A stretch of DNA of 64,000 nucleotides from Allopusillimonas ginsengisoli (GTDB lineage Bacteria > Pseudomonadota > Gammaproteobacteria > Burkholderiales > Burkholderiaceae_B), in NCBI GenBank assembly GCA_005239165.1, contig RAPG01000010.1:169123-233122 (forward strand), read 5' to 3'. This document shows, in pieces, positions 37,645 to 46,385 of this stretch. A program made the translations under genes and the position numbers. Numbering within the stretch: position 1 is the first letter of the stretch; each line of letters opens with the position of its first letter. The notes below the pieces were generated by a model. That model ran no database searches. It was not told the DNA's origin and was given only the letters and a program-made list of their open reading frames with translations.

Positions 37645-39335
37645 AGCCCATCTGGACACAGTATTACCCACGCGGCGTGCCCGCTGATATTACCGATGAA
37701 GCGCAACGTTACGACTCGCTGCCTGCCTTGTTGGAAGAAAGCTGCAGGCAGTTCGCCGACAACATTGCATTTAGCAGCATGGGCGCCAGCATCACCTACA
37801 GTGAGCTCGACACGCTGTCGCGCCAGTTTGCGGCGTGGCTGCAGTCGGTCGGCGTACGGCAGGGCGACCGCGTGGCGCTCATGATGCCTAATCTGCTGCC
37901 CTACCCCGTCTGCATGTTCGGAGTATTGCGTGCCGGCGCAGTCGTGGTAAACACCAACCCGCTGTATACACCATCAGAGCTTGCTCACCAGTTGATCGAT
38001 TCGGGTGCCCAGACCCTCATCATTGCCGAGAATTTTGCTCATACACTTGAGCCAGTACTGCATCAGACCGGCGTGCGGCACATCGTGATGGCGTCGTTGG
38101 GCGACTTGCTCGGAAGCCTGAAAGGCGCCCTGACCAACTTCGCGGCGCGTCATATCAAGAAGCTTGTACGCCACTATACCCTGCCAGATGTCATCCCATT
38201 AAAGCAGACACTAGCTGCCGGGCGTTCTGTGCCCTACACACGCCCTGCGCTCAACCATGATGACCTCGCGTTGCTGCAATACACCGGTGGCACCACCGGC
38301 GTTTCCAAAGGCGCCATGCTCACGCATGGCAACATGGTTTCCAACGTATGCCAGGCCCATGCCTGGGTCCGCCCCTACCTGAAGCCTGGCCAGGAGTGTG
38401 TCGTCACCGCGCTGCCTCTGTATCACGTGTTTGCACTAACCGCCAACTGCCTGACGTTTATTAAGCTGGGCGGACGCAACATACTTATTGCCGATGCCCG
38501 CAACATTGCGGGGCTGGTCAAAACCCTTGCCCATGAGCGTTTCACAGCTCTTACAGGTGTTAACACACTGTTCAACGCCTTGCTCAACAGCCCCGGTTTC
38601 GCCAAGCTCGATTTCTCCTCGCTCAAAGCCACTCTGGGTGGCGGGATGGCTGTGCAGCCCGTTATCGCCGAACGCTGGCTCAAGGTCACCGGCCACCCGA
38701 TTGCGCAGGCATATGGGCTGACCGAGGCTTCACCTGCCGTCAGCCTGAATCCATTGGATAGAACCGAGTTCGATGGCTCGATTGGCCTGCCAGTACCTTC
38801 TACCGATATCGCCATCCGCGATGCCGAGGGTAACGATGTTCCACAAGGCGAGAGTGGCGAAATTTGCATACGCGGCCCCCAGGTCACAAGGGGGTACTGG
38901 AACCGGCCTGAAGAAACTGCTCTGGTTTTTGACAGTGACGGATATCTGCATACGGGTGACATCGGCTATGTCAACGAGCGCGGTTATCTGTTCATTAACG
39001 ACCGCAAGAAAGACATGATTATTGTTTCGGGGTTTAACGTGTACCCGAATGAGGTCGAAGCCGCAGCCATGCAACACCCCGGCGTGCTTGAAGCTGCCGC
39101 CATAGGTGTACCGGATGAGCGGTCAGGTGAAAGCGTCAAATTGTTTGTGGTGCGCAAAGACCAGGCCCTGACTGAGCTCGAGATCATCAAACACTGCCGC
39201 TCTTTGCTTACCGGCTACAAAACGCCGAAACAGGTCGAATTTCGCACTCAACTGCCACACAACAATGTGGGCAAAATATTGCGGCGTGAGCTGCGGCATT
39301 CTGACGCGTCAGTGACAACCCCGCATCTCGCCTGA
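37641..39335 (+). CDS. fadD: Long-chain fatty acid-CoA ligase FadD, second copy
   Basis: This intact 564-residue AMP-forming acyl-CoA synthetase has the P-loop-like [13 protein letters not shown], the A5 motif [15 protein letters not shown], the hinge motif [18 protein letters not shown], and the fatty-acid signature with [16 protein letters not shown]. It starts with TTG at 37641, overlapping the stop of the first copy by 4 bases (TTGA), so its translation may depend on ribosomes finishing the upstream gene. It is a clear tandem duplicate: both copies begin with the same kind of segment (PIW...YP.GVPADIT) and share long identical blocks. Divergence between the copies suggests an old duplication, possibly with different chain-length preference. 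Confidence 0.94.
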   Translation: MKPIWTQYYPRGVPADITDEAQRYDSLPALLEESCRQFADNIAFSSMGASITYSELDTLSRQFAAWLQSVGVRQGDRVALMMPNLLPYPVCMFGVLRAGAVVVNTNPLYTPSELAHQLIDSGAQTLIIAENFAHTLEPVLHQTGVRHIVMASLGDLLGSLKGALTNFAARHIKKLVRHYTLPDVIPLKQTLAAGRSVPYTRPALNHDDLALLQYTGGTTGVSKGAMLTHGNMVSNVCQAHAWVRPYLKPGQECVVTALPLYHVFALTANCLTFIKLGGRNILIADARNIAGLVKTLAHERFTALTGVNTLFNALLNSPGFAKLDFSSLKATLGGGMAVQPVIAERWLKVTGHPIAQAYGLTEASPAVSLNPLDRTEFDGSIGLPVPSTDIAIRDAEGNDVPQGESGEICIRGPQVTRGYWNRPEETALVFDSDGYLHTGDIGYVNERGYLFINDRKKDMIIVSGFNVYPNEVEAAAMQHPGVLEAAAIGVPDERSGESVKLFVVRKDQALTELEIIKHCRSLLTGYKTPKQVEFRTQLPHNNVGKILRRELRHSDASVTTPHLA

Positions 39336-39417
39336 ACGCTACAGTTTAGTGGCCCGCACACACCGGCTCTCTTGAGTAGAACAGGTTCCCGCAACACGTC
39401 TTTTCATGGAGGCAATC

Positions 39418-40011
39418 ATGACCCGTTTTGTCTATACTGCCGCAACCTTGAGTATCGCAACGCTACTTACGTGCGCGGTGTTGCCGGCACCTACCCACGC
39501 CGCTGATGTTTCTGGCGTGCAGGTCGCCGAGCAAGCTACTGTCGACAATCAGCCACTGGTGTTAAATGGGGCAGGCTTGCGCAGAAAATTTGTGTTTGAT
39601 GTGTACGTAGCCGCACTGTATGCCACTACTCGCACCGAAGACGCAGCAAAACTTATCAATGGGCCAGAGCTACGCCGCCTGCAACTTACGCTCAAGCGCG
39701 ACATCGACAGCGCCACACTGACCGAATCACTGAACGAAGGCCTTATCGCCAACAACACACCCGATGCCATGGCCGCGCTTCAGGATGCCATTGAACAATT
39801 CAAAGGCCTCATGAATCAGGGTGGTGAGGGCAAGACGGGCGACACCATTACACTCGACTTCACCCCGCATGGGGTAACGGTATCCTTCAAGGGGACTACG
39901 CTGGGCGCGGTTACTGATCCGCGCTTTGGCCCTGCGCTGATGAAGGTATGGCTGGGTAAAAATCCCGCCCAGAAATCACTAAAGAAGGCCCTGCTCGGGC
40001 AAGACTCCTAA
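39418..40011 (+). CDS. Chalcone isomerase-like periplasmic protein
   Basis: This secreted protein of about 197 residues has a signal peptide (cut near THA-AD) and the chalcone isomerase-like fold: VNGAGLRRKFVFDVYVAALY-type core (seen as LNGAGLRRKFVFDVYVAALY), TLKRDIDSATLTESLNEGL and the end FGPALMKVWLGKNPAQKSL. Bacterial members lack the flavonoid pathway; related fatty-acid-binding proteins suggest a lipid-binding role, which fits its place as the last gene of the beta-oxidation operon. ATG 39418 has GGAGG six bases upstream, better than ATG 39406. A tandem-repeat tract begins 43 bases after its stop. Confidence 0.8.
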   Translation: MTRFVYTAATLSIATLLTCAVLPAPTHAADVSGVQVAEQATVDNQPLVLNGAGLRRKFVFDVYVAALYATTRTEDAAKLINGPELRRLQLTLKRDIDSATLTESLNEGLIANNTPDAMAALQDAIEQFKGLMNQGGEGKTGDTITLDFTPHGVTVSFKGTTLGAVTDPRFGPALMKVWLGKNPAQKSLKKALLGQDS

Positions 40012-40053
40012 GCGCTTTGCTTAGGCATGCTGTAGTCATGATGGTAGGACGAG

Positions 40054-40239
40054 GCGTACTCATGTCATAGCGACCTACTCATGGAATAGCGGCTTGCTCA
40101 TGGCGAGTGCCTTGCTCATGGCGAGTGCCTTGCTCATGGCATAGTGCCTTGCTCATGGCATAGCGGCTTGCTCATGGCGCAGTGGCTTGCTCATGGCGCG
40201 GTGGCTTGCTCATGGCATAGCGGCTCGCGTAGTAGCGCG
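40054..40239. repeat. Tandem array of a 19 bp repeat, about 9 units plus a partial one
   Basis: The consensus unit is CTTGCTCATGGCATAGCGG. Units start near 40054, 40074, 40093, 40111, 40129, 40148, 40167, 40186 and 40205, with a degenerate end at 40224. Two units are 18 bp (ending GCGAGTGC), and variants end GCGCAGTGG or GCGCGGTGG. The 19 bp period is not a multiple of three and the array lies between convergent transcription units, so it is not coding. Copies 6 and 9 are identical, and copies 3 and 4 are identical, which points to slippage or unequal exchange. Confidence 0.9.
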
Positions 40240-40296
40240 TGACAAAGTTACAGCAAGGCTGACACCTGCGAAAGCAGGCTCTAGCCGGATCCAATC

Positions 40297-40328
40297 AAAA
40301 AGCCCCCGAAATAATATCGGGGGCTTTT
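40297..40328. terminator. Bidirectional Rho-independent terminator between the beta-oxidation operon and rpsQ
   Basis: AAAAGCCCCCGA (40298-40309) and TCGGGGGCTTTT (40317-40328) form a perfect 12 bp stem around a 7-base loop. The A and T ends give a U tract on both strands, so it can end the fatty-acid operon from the left and the S10 operon from the right. The next ~85 bp to the rpsQ stop contain only a small CCCG/CGGG hairpin. Confidence 0.92.
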
Positions 40329-40413
40329 ATCAGCCGCGTGGCTCACGGTATAACCATGGACCATAGAGACCGGGTGTGCACCACCCGCCGCAAGCGACGG
40401 GGGTTGACCCGAA

Positions 40414-40695
40414 TCAGATTACACGCACGGCTTCCAGCAGACGTACAACCGTCCAGGTTTTGTCGCGGGAGATCGGACGACCTTCTACGATTTCGACGGT
40501 ATCGCCTTCGTTGTATTGGTTGGTTTCGTCATGCGCCTTGTACTTATTGGAACGCACAATGATTTTTCCAAACACAGGATGCTTGACGCGACGCTCAACG
40601 CGAACGACGACGGTTTTGTCCATTTTGTTGGAAACAACCTTGCCGACGAGGGTACGCTGGCGTTTTACGGGTTGTGTAGTTTCGGTTTCGCTCAT
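40414..40695 (-). CDS. rpsQ: 30S ribosomal protein S17
   Basis: This 93-residue OB-fold protein helps 16S rRNA folding. [19 protein letters not shown] opens the fold and [18 protein letters not shown] ends it. ATG 40695 is chosen from the family start; the longer frame adds 33 unrelated residues. It is the last gene of the S10 operon here. rplN, its usual next neighbour, lies about 15 kb away at 25.4 kb on the same strand, with a terminator directly behind rpsQ. Confidence 0.96.
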   Translation of the reverse strand: MSETETTQPVKRQRTLVGKVVSNKMDKTVVVRVERRVKHPVFGKIIVRSNKYKAHDETNQYNEGDTVEIVEGRPISRDKTWTVVRLLEAVRVI

Positions 40696-40696
40696 G

Positions 40697-40888
40697 TTAC
40701 TTTCCTGCGTTCTCAGACAAGATGGTGCGTACACGCGCAATGTCACGGCGTACACGACCAAGCTGGCTGGTGTTGGAAAGCTGCTGTGTGGCACGCTGCA
40801 TACGCAGGTTAAATTGTGCCTTCAGCAGGCTCTCGAGCTCTGTGCTGAGCTCGGTGGCGTCTTTGGAACGGAGTTCGCTCGCTTTCAT
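40697..40888 (-). CDS. rpmC: 50S ribosomal protein L29
   Basis: This 63-residue two-helix protein near the exit tunnel begins [20 protein letters not shown] and includes [21 protein letters not shown] 40888 is the family start. It is one base before rpsQ and 10 bases after rplP, in the normal S10 order. Confidence 0.96.
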   Translation of the reverse strand: MKASELRSKDATELSTELESLLKAQFNLRMQRATQQLSNTSQLGRVRRDIARVRTILSENAGK

Positions 40889-40898
40889 ATCAGGCTCC

Positions 40899-41315
40899 TT
40901 AAGCACCAACGCGCCGCGACACAAAGGTCGTGGAGATTGGCAACTTGGCGGCGGCCAGGCGGAAAGCTTCACGTGCAAGCTCTTCGCTTACACCTTCCAT
41001 TTCATACAACACCTTGCCGGGTTGAATTTCGGCGACCCAGAATTCAGGATTGCCCTTGCCCTTACCCATACGGACCTCGGCAGGCTTCTGCGAGATGGGC
41101 TTATCGGGAAAGATGCGGATCCAGATGCGGCCGCCGCGTTTGATGTGGCGGTTGATCGCACGACGTGCAGCTTCGATCTGGCGAGCGGTTAACCGGCCAC
41201 GGCCGGTGGCCTTGAGGCCGAACTCGCCAAACGAAACCTGTGCACCGCGCGTAGCCAGACCGGTATTACGGCCTTTCTGCTCTTTGCGATACTTTCTGCG
41301 TGAAGGTTGCAGCAT
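40899..41315 (-). CDS. rplP: 50S ribosomal protein L16
   Basis: This 138-residue protein lies near the peptidyl-transferase centre and A-site t[20 protein letters not shown] begins it; [20 protein letters not shown] and [20 protein letters not shown] are conserved. The latter includes the Arg region hydroxylated in some bacteria. It lies two bases after rpsC. Confidence 0.97.
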   Translation of the reverse strand: MLQPSRRKYRKEQKGRNTGLATRGAQVSFGEFGLKATGRGRLTARQIEAARRAINRHIKRGGRIWIRIFPDKPISQKPAEVRMGKGKGNPEFWVAEIQPGKVLYEMEGVSEELAREAFRLAAAKLPISTTFVSRRVGA

Positions 41316-41317
41316 GT

Positions 41318-42121
41318 TTATTCTCCTTCTGCAGCGGGCGCAGCCGAAGCAGCGGCCGGCGCGGCAGCGTCTTTACGAGGGCCTCCGCGACCACGTCCAC
41401 TCGGACGGCGGCTATCGGGACGCTCGCCACGGGGGCGGCGGGCACGACGGTCGTCATCACGGGGAGCGGCTGTCTCGGCAGGGTATTCGCCGTTAGGCAG
41501 CATGTCGCCCTTGTAGACCCATACCTTGATACCGATGATGCCGTAGGTCGTCTGAGCTTCGGCCGTACCGTAATCAATGTTAGCGCGCAGGGTGTGCAGA
41601 GGCACACGGCCTTCGCGATACCATTCGGTACGAGCGATCTCAATGCCATTCAGGCGGCCAGCACTCATGATCTTGATGCCCTGGGCACCAAGACGCATGG
41701 CGTTCTGCATGGCGCGTTTCATGGCGCGGCGGAACATAATGCGCTTTTCGAGCTGCTGCGCGATAGAATCGGCAACGAGCTGGGCGTCGGTTTCAGGCTT
41801 ACGGATCTCTTCGATGTTGACGTGCACAGGCACGCCCATCAGGCGCTGGAGGTCAGACTTGAGGTTTTCGATGTCTTCGCCGCGCTTGCCGATGACCACA
41901 CCCGGACGAGCCGAGTAAATGGTGATACGGGCATTTTTTGCGGGGCGTTCGATAACCACGCGACCCACCGAAGCAGACTTCAGCTTCTTTTTGAGGTAGG
42001 CGCGTACACGGATATCTTCGACCAGCATGTCACCGAAAGCTTTGTCGTCAGCGTACCAGCGCGAACTCCAGTTGCGGTTAACCGCAAGGCGGAACCCAAT
42101 CGGGTGTATTTTTTGTCCCAT
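41318..42121 (-). CDS. rpsC: 30S ribosomal protein S3 with long basic C-terminal tail
   Basis: This 267-residue protein at the mRNA entrance has an N-terminal KH domain ([20 protein letters not shown]) and a C-terminal S3 domain ([20 protein letters not shown]). It is longer than the ~233 residues of Escherichia coli S3. After about residue 213 there is an Arg/Asp- and then Ala-rich low-complexity tail of some 50 residues, with repeated [19 protein letters not shown] blocks. Such tails occur in other Burkholderiales. It lies between rplV and rplP. Confidence 0.97.
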   Translation of the reverse strand: MGQKIHPIGFRLAVNRNWSSRWYADDKAFGDMLVEDIRVRAYLKKKLKSASVGRVVIERPAKNARITIYSARPGVVIGKRGEDIENLKSDLQRLMGVPVHVNIEEIRKPETDAQLVADSIAQQLEKRIMFRRAMKRAMQNAMRLGAQGIKIMSAGRLNGIEIARTEWYREGRVPLHTLRANIDYGTAEAQTTYGIIGIKVWVYKGDMLPNGEYPAETAAPRDDDRRARRPRGERPDSRRPSGRGRGGPRKDAAAPAAASAAPAAEGE

Positions 42122-42130
42122 TGTGACTCC

Positions 42131-42460
42131 TTACGCGCCGACTTTGACCACAATGTGGCAAGTCTGCTTCTCGATTTGGTTACCGCGGCCTTTGGCACGT
42201 GCGGAAAAACGCTTCATCGAAGGGCCCTTGTCCACGTAAATAGTGGTAACGCGGAGCTCATCGATATCAGCGCCGTCGTTGTGCTCGGCGTTGGCGATCG
42301 CGGACTCAAGCGCCTTTTTAAGGATGCCCGCGGCTTTTTTGGGGGTGAAGGTCAGGATATTAAGTGCCTGGGCAACCGACTTGCCACGGATGAGATCCGC
42401 AACAAGACGTGTTTTCTGGGCCGAAATATGGACTCCACGGATAATAGCTTTAGTTTCCAT
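42131..42460 (-). CDS. rplV: 50S ribosomal protein L22
   Basis: This 109-residue protein lines the exit tunnel. [20 protein letters not shown] begins it, and the tunnel hairpin is seen in [20 protein letters not shown], the region where macrolide resistance mutations occur; no insertion is visible. ATG 42460 with GAGG six bases upstream is preferred to the GTG one codon earlier. Confidence 0.96.
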   Translation of the reverse strand: METKAIIRGVHISAQKTRLVADLIRGKSVAQALNILTFTPKKAAGILKKALESAIANAEHNDGADIDELRVTTIYVDKGPSMKRFSARAKGRGNQIEKQTCHIVVKVGA

Positions 42461-42463
42461 CAC

Positions 42464-42739
42464 TTACCTCTTGGACTTTCTGTCCGCAGCATGCCCTTTG
42501 AACGTACGGGTATGCGCGAACTCGCCGAGTTTGTGACCGACCATGTTCTCGTTGATATAAACGGGAACGTGCTGGCGGCCATTATGCACAGCAATCGTCA
42601 GCCCAATAAACTCGGGCAGGATGGTTGAACGGCGCGACCAGGTTTTGATCGGCTTTTTCTCTTTGCCTTCGACGGCCGCATCGACCTTTTTGATCAGATG
42701 CGCATCGACGAATGGGCCTTTTTTAATCGAACGTGACAT
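42464..42739 (-). CDS. rpsS: 30S ribosomal protein S19
   Basis: This 91-residue protein of the small-subunit head begins [19 protein letters not shown] and contains [20 protein letters not shown] and the ending [20 protein letters not shown]. It lies between rplB (12 bases upstream) and rplV (3 bases downstream). Confidence 0.97.
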   Translation of the reverse strand: MSRSIKKGPFVDAHLIKKVDAAVEGKEKKPIKTWSRRSTILPEFIGLTIAVHNGRQHVPVYINENMVGHKLGEFAHTRTFKGHAADRKSKR

Positions 42740-42751
42740 GTTCTACGCCCC

Positions 42752-43579
42752 TTACTTGCGCTTGCGGCGCGAGACAATCATATTGTCTGTGCGCTTGTTA
42801 CGACGGGTTCTGTAACCCTTGGCCGGCGTACCCCATGGGCTGACGGGCTCACGGCCCTCACCGGTACGGCCCTCACCACCACCATGCGGGTGATCGACGG
42901 GGTTCATTGCAACACCACGAACCGTCGGACGAATACCGCGCCAGCGCATTGCGCCAGCCTTGCCGTATTGACGCAGGCTGTGGTCGCCATTGCCGACTTC
43001 ACCAATGGTGGCACGACAATCAATATGCACGCGGCGAACCTCACCGGAGCGCAGACGCACCTGAGCGTATGTGCCATCGCGGGCCATCAGGACCGCCGAG
43101 GCGCCTGCCGAACGGGCCAACTGCGCGCCTTTGCCGGGAAGCATCTCGATGCAATGAATAGTGGTACCCACAGGAATGTTGCGGATGGGCAATGTATTGC
43201 CGGCACGGATGGGAGCATCGACACCAGACTGAATCGTTGCGCCAACTGCCAGGCCACGGGGAGCGATGATATAGCGGCGCTCGCCGTCGGCGTAACAAAC
43301 CAGCGCAATATGCGCGGTGCGGTTGGGGTCGTACTCAAGGCGTTCGATCTTGCCAACAATACCGTCTTTATTGCGACGGAAATCGACGAGACGGTAGTGC
43401 TGCTTGTGACCGCCCCCACGATGGCGCACAGTGATGTGACCATTGTTGTTACGACCTGAGCCACGCTTTTGCTTTTCGAGCAGTGGCGCGTAGCCAGGAC
43501 CCTTGTGCAGTTCGGCATGAACCACTTTGATCATGCCGCGACGGCCAGCTGAAGTAGGCTTGACTTTTACGAGTGCCAT
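42752..43579 (-). CDS. rplB: 50S ribosomal protein L2
   Basis: This 275-residue protein is needed for peptidyl transfer and subunit joining. The OB domain shows [17 protein letters not shown] and the C-terminal domain [20 protein letters not shown], which contains the conserved His near the catalytic centre. The ATG directly follows the rplW stop codon with no spacer. Confidence 0.97.
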   Translation of the reverse strand: MALVKVKPTSAGRRGMIKVVHAELHKGPGYAPLLEKQKRGSGRNNNGHITVRHRGGGHKQHYRLVDFRRNKDGIVGKIERLEYDPNRTAHIALVCYADGERRYIIAPRGLAVGATIQSGVDAPIRAGNTLPIRNIPVGTTIHCIEMLPGKGAQLARSAGASAVLMARDGTYAQVRLRSGEVRRVHIDCRATIGEVGNGDHSLRQYGKAGAMRWRGIRPTVRGVAMNPVDHPHGGGEGRTGEGREPVSPWGTPAKGYRTRRNKRTDNMIVSRRKRK

Positions 43580-43876
43580 TTAGTTCACCTCCGTAAAGTC
43601 GAGCTCTTGACCCGGCTTGAGCGAGACATAAGCCTTGCGCTCGTTGCGACGGCGACCCATGAACTTGCCAAAGCGCTTTTCCTTACCCTTGCGGTTAAGA
43701 ACTTGCACGGATTCGACTTCGACCTTGAATAGGAGCTCGACGGCAGCTTTGATCTCAGGTTTGGTGGCGTCAGCCACAACCCGGAAAGCGACCTGATTGT
43801 TTTTTTCGGCGACCAGCGTAGCTTTTTCAGTTACGACCGGGGCCAGGATAACTTGCAATAGGCGTTCGGCGTTCAT
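43580..43876 (-). CDS. rplW: 50S ribosomal protein L23
   Basis: This 98-residue protein is the docking site at the exit tunnel for signal recognition particle and trigger factor. Segments are [20 protein letters not shown] and the loop [20 protein letters not shown], which includes the extended basic hairpin entering the tunnel. It overlaps the rplD end by 4 bases, indicating coupled translation. Confidence 0.97.
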   Translation of the reverse strand: MNAERLLQVILAPVVTEKATLVAEKNNQVAFRVVADATKPEIKAAVELLFKVEVESVQVLNRKGKEKRFGKFMGRRRNERKAYVSLKPGQELDFTEVN

Positions 43877-44493
43877 CCCAACATCTCCTCGAGTTGAGCG
43901 ATAGCCGGCCGGGTGATCAGCACTTTCTTGTAGTGGATCAGCGACAGCGGATCGGCGTAACGCGGTTCAACCACGGCTACATGCGGCAGGTTGCGGGTAG
44001 CGAGATACACGTTTTCGTCGAGCACGTCAGTGATAATGAGCACCGACTCAAGACCCATGTTCTTCAGCTTTTCAGCGGCGAGACGGGTTTTGGGGGTGTC
44101 GAGCGAGAAAGTGTCAACCACGGCGATACGGTCTTCGCGAGCCAGCTGCGAGAGGATGGCGCGAATACCTGCGCGATACATCTTTTTGTTGACTTTCTGC
44201 GAGAAGTTTTCGTCGGGCGAGTTGGGGAAAGCGCGACCGCCTCCACGCCAGATAGGCGAAGACGTCATACCGGCGCGGGCGCGGCCCGTACCTTTCTGGC
44301 GCCATGGCTTCTTGGTGCTGTGCTTGACGGTGTCACGGCCCTTTTGGGCACGGTTACCCAGACGGGCATTGGCCTGGAAGGCCACCACGACCTGATGCAC
44401 GAGCGCTTCGTTGAAATCGCGACCGAAAACAGTATCGGGTGCGGCAACGGTGGAAGCAGACTGACCCTGGTCATTCAGGAGCTTGAGTTCCAT
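43873..44493 (-). CDS. rplD: 50S ribosomal protein L4
   Basis: This 206-residue protein has the long arm reaching the tunnel ([20 protein letters not shown]) and the globular Rossmann-like remainder. In Escherichia coli L4 also represses the S10 operon by binding the leader in front of rpsJ. Here rpsJ is about 18 kb away in a separate unit, so if autoregulation exists it would need a target in the new rplC leader or act on rpsJ only. It lies two bases after rplC. Confidence 0.97.
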   Translation of the reverse strand: MELKLLNDQGQSASTVAAPDTVFGRDFNEALVHQVVVAFQANARLGNRAQKGRDTVKHSTKKPWRQKGTGRARAGMTSSPIWRGGGRAFPNSPDENFSQKVNKKMYRAGIRAILSQLAREDRIAVVDTFSLDTPKTRLAAEKLKNMGLESVLIITDVLDENVYLATRNLPHVAVVEPRYADPLSLIHYKKVLITRPAIAQLEEMLG

Positions 44494-44495
44494 GA

Positions 44496-45185
44496 TTAGG
44501 CTCCTTTTGCGGCTGACATTTTGATGGCGGGACGCACGATGATGTCAGCATTCTTGTGGCCGGGGACTGCGCCCTTGACCAGCAACAAGCCACGCTCGGC
44601 GTCGACACGCACAATGTCGAGGTTTTGAACGGTGCGCGTAGCGTCACCCAGGTGACCCGACATTTTTTTGCCGGCGAAGACACGACCTGGATCTTGTGCC
44701 ATTCCGGTGGAACCCGGAACGCGGTGTGAACGCGAGTTACCATGCGAAGCGTTTTGACCACTGAAGTGGTGACGCTTGATGGTACCGGCGAAACCTTTAC
44801 CGATCGTGGTGCCTGTAACGTCTACTTTTTGCCCTGCTTCGAATACGCTTTCTACGGCCAGCAATGCACCGGCTGTAAACTCAGCGGCCTTGGCGGGATC
44901 GAGACGGAATTCTTTCAGGATGCTGCCGGCTTCTGCGCCGGCTTTGGCGTAATGCCCTGCCTGTGGCTTGGTGACGCGGCTTGCGCGGCGAGTACCATAA
45001 GCGACTTGTACAGCCGCATAACCATCAACTTCTGGCGACTTGACCTGAGTAACGCGGTTGTTCGACACGTCCAGTACTGTTACCGGGATGGACTCGCCTT
45101 CCTCGGTAAAAATACGGGTCATGCCGACTTTACGCCCCACAAGGCCCAGCCGGTAAGCGGCAGGCGTAGGTGTCGAGTTCGACAT
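44496..45185 (-). CDS. rplC: 50S ribosomal protein L3
   Basis: This 229-residue assembly initiator has [16 protein letters not shown] at the start and the long loop [20 protein letters not shown] reaching the peptidyl-transferase centre, with a Gln-type methylation site expected nearby in this family. ATG 45185 has GGAG upstream and is preferred to 45197. It is normally right after rpsJ, but here it is the first gene of its unit, preceded by a promoter-like sequence and by the end of the cache-domain gene. Confidence 0.97.
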   Translation of the reverse strand: MSNSTPTPAAYRLGLVGRKVGMTRIFTEEGESIPVTVLDVSNNRVTQVKSPEVDGYAAVQVAYGTRRASRVTKPQAGHYAKAGAEAGSILKEFRLDPAKAAEFTAGALLAVESVFEAGQKVDVTGTTIGKGFAGTIKRHHFSGQNASHGNSRSHRVPGSTGMAQDPGRVFAGKKMSGHLGDATRTVQNLDIVRVDAERGLLLVKGAVPGHKNADIIVRPAIKMSAAKGA

Positions 45186-45266
45186 CGTTTTCTCCATTCC
45201 CGACTACGATTGGTCGGGGCTAATTGCCGTGCGCGCAGGCTGCCAGGCCCTTGCGCACATAAATTT

Positions 45267-45330
45267 CTTGAATCCAAAAACTTTTTTGGTCAAGCCTTGC
45301 ACTTTAGCATGACAATATCAAGTTGCGCAA
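45267..45330 (-). promoter_or_regulatory. Promoter for the detached rplC-rpsQ operon, with a stem-loop at the mRNA 5' end
   Basis: On the minus strand a -35 TTGCGC (45325-45330) and a -10 TAAAGT (45301-45306) are separated by 18 bases. The expected start near 45294 coincides with the first base of an imperfect inverted repeat: CTTGA+CCAAAAA (45267-45280) with TTTTTTGG+TCAAG (45282-45294). The leader would therefore begin with a hairpin, which could stabilise the message or regulate it. The leader is about 110 bases long. Confidence 0.5.
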
Positions 45331-45416
45331 GTAAAACGATAGCTATGGTGCGCGGCGCAGGCAGCCGTCGCAGCAAAGCCACAAACGCCCCGGACATGGA
45401 CCATGTTCGCCGGTTG

Positions 45417-46370
45417 TCAGGACACAGGTGCAGGGTCATAACTGCCGACGGCGACCAGCAAATTACCCTGCTTGCGAAAGTAGGTGCGCTTGCTTTCGAT
45501 GCGGCCGGTTATGGGATTGATCCACAAATAATCAAGGGTGCCATGGCCATAGCGGTCGGCAGTCTCGGCCATCTCTCGTACCGGATTGCGTCCGCTTGCA
45601 TCGAGCAGTTCAAAAGCATTGCTGCCGACCAGGCCAGGGCTGGCGCCGTGAGCGACGAATTTTCCGGTCTGGGTATCGACAACAAACACGTAGAGGTCAT
45701 CGTGCTTGAAAGGCCCGTCTGGATCTTGAAAGCTGCTTAGTGCCTCGACCGGCCTTAGCTCAAGCTCACGCAGCGCATCGCGCAACATGGCTTTTGCCTC
45801 TGTGCGCGTGCCACGCTCGGGGAAATACCCCACCGCCACGATGACGTCTCCCACCCTCACAAAATTTGTGACCTTACGTGTTTCGATGGGGCTGGCCGGG
45901 TTATACCAATAGTATTGCACCTGGCCGCGCCCCTGTTCACGGGCGAGAACAATCATGCGTTCAAAAAACCTGTCTCCATGCGAATCGGTCTCGTCCTTGA
46001 CGTCCTGGCCTACCAGCGATGCCGACCATCCGCCGCTGCCCAGCAACGTACCGTCCATGCCAAGCGCAAATACATACAGGTCGCGGTCGATAAATTCAGG
46101 CAGGCGGCTAAAGTCGCGTGCACCTTCTGGGCCATGGCTACGGACGTACTGCTCTGCACGTTCAAGCAGAGCCCGTGCCCGTTTCTCTGCCGGAGAGTGC
46201 ACACGCTGTCTCACGACTTCGGGCGCGTCAGGATCGACGCTTCCGGCCTGTGCCAGTTGGACGTAACCGACTGCAGGCATCACAGACTGGGCGCCGGCGA
46301 GCGGCATGGTTGTCAGGCCGCCGGCCGCTGCCAATGCCAGCCAAAAATTTGAGGTTGTGTGTTTAAGCAT
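45417..46370 (-). CDS. Periplasmic cache-domain protein (double cache), stand-alone
   Basis: This 317-residue exported protein has a signal peptide (about residues 1-27, ending AGA) and two repeated sensor-like domains. Each has the pattern DLYVFALGMDGTLLGSGGW or DDLYVFVVDTQTGKFVAHGA, followed by a YxWxNP segment (YYWYNPASPIETRKVTNF and YLWINPITGRIESKRTYF) and VGDVIVAVGYF/GNLLVAVGSYD. These are cache-type ligand-binding modules, but no transmembrane anchor or signalling domain follows. It is 15 bases after the TRAP large-permease gene and probably in that operon, so it may bind the same substrate (taurine or a related compound) or assist sensing. The function is not established. Confidence 0.75.
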   Translation of the reverse strand: MLKHTTSNFWLALAAAGGLTTMPLAGAQSVMPAVGYVQLAQAGSVDPDAPEVVRQRVHSPAEKRARALLERAEQYVRSHGPEGARDFSRLPEFIDRDLYVFALGMDGTLLGSGGWSASLVGQDVKDETDSHGDRFFERMIVLAREQGRGQVQYYWYNPASPIETRKVTNFVRVGDVIVAVGYFPERGTRTEAKAMLRDALRELELRPVEALSSFQDPDGPFKHDDLYVFVVDTQTGKFVAHGASPGLVGSNAFELLDASGRNPVREMAETADRYGHGTLDYLWINPITGRIESKRTYFRKQGNLLVAVGSYDPAPVS

Positions 46371-46385
46371 TGCTGCTCTCTTATG

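Noticed and set aside
40054..40239. Tandem repeat considered as a CRISPR array
   Set aside because: Units are directly adjacent with no unique spacers, and no cas genes are present.
41300..42628. 442-codon open frame on the plus strand opposite rpsC, rplV and rpsS
   Set aside because: Shadow of highly biased ribosomal codons; no family features.
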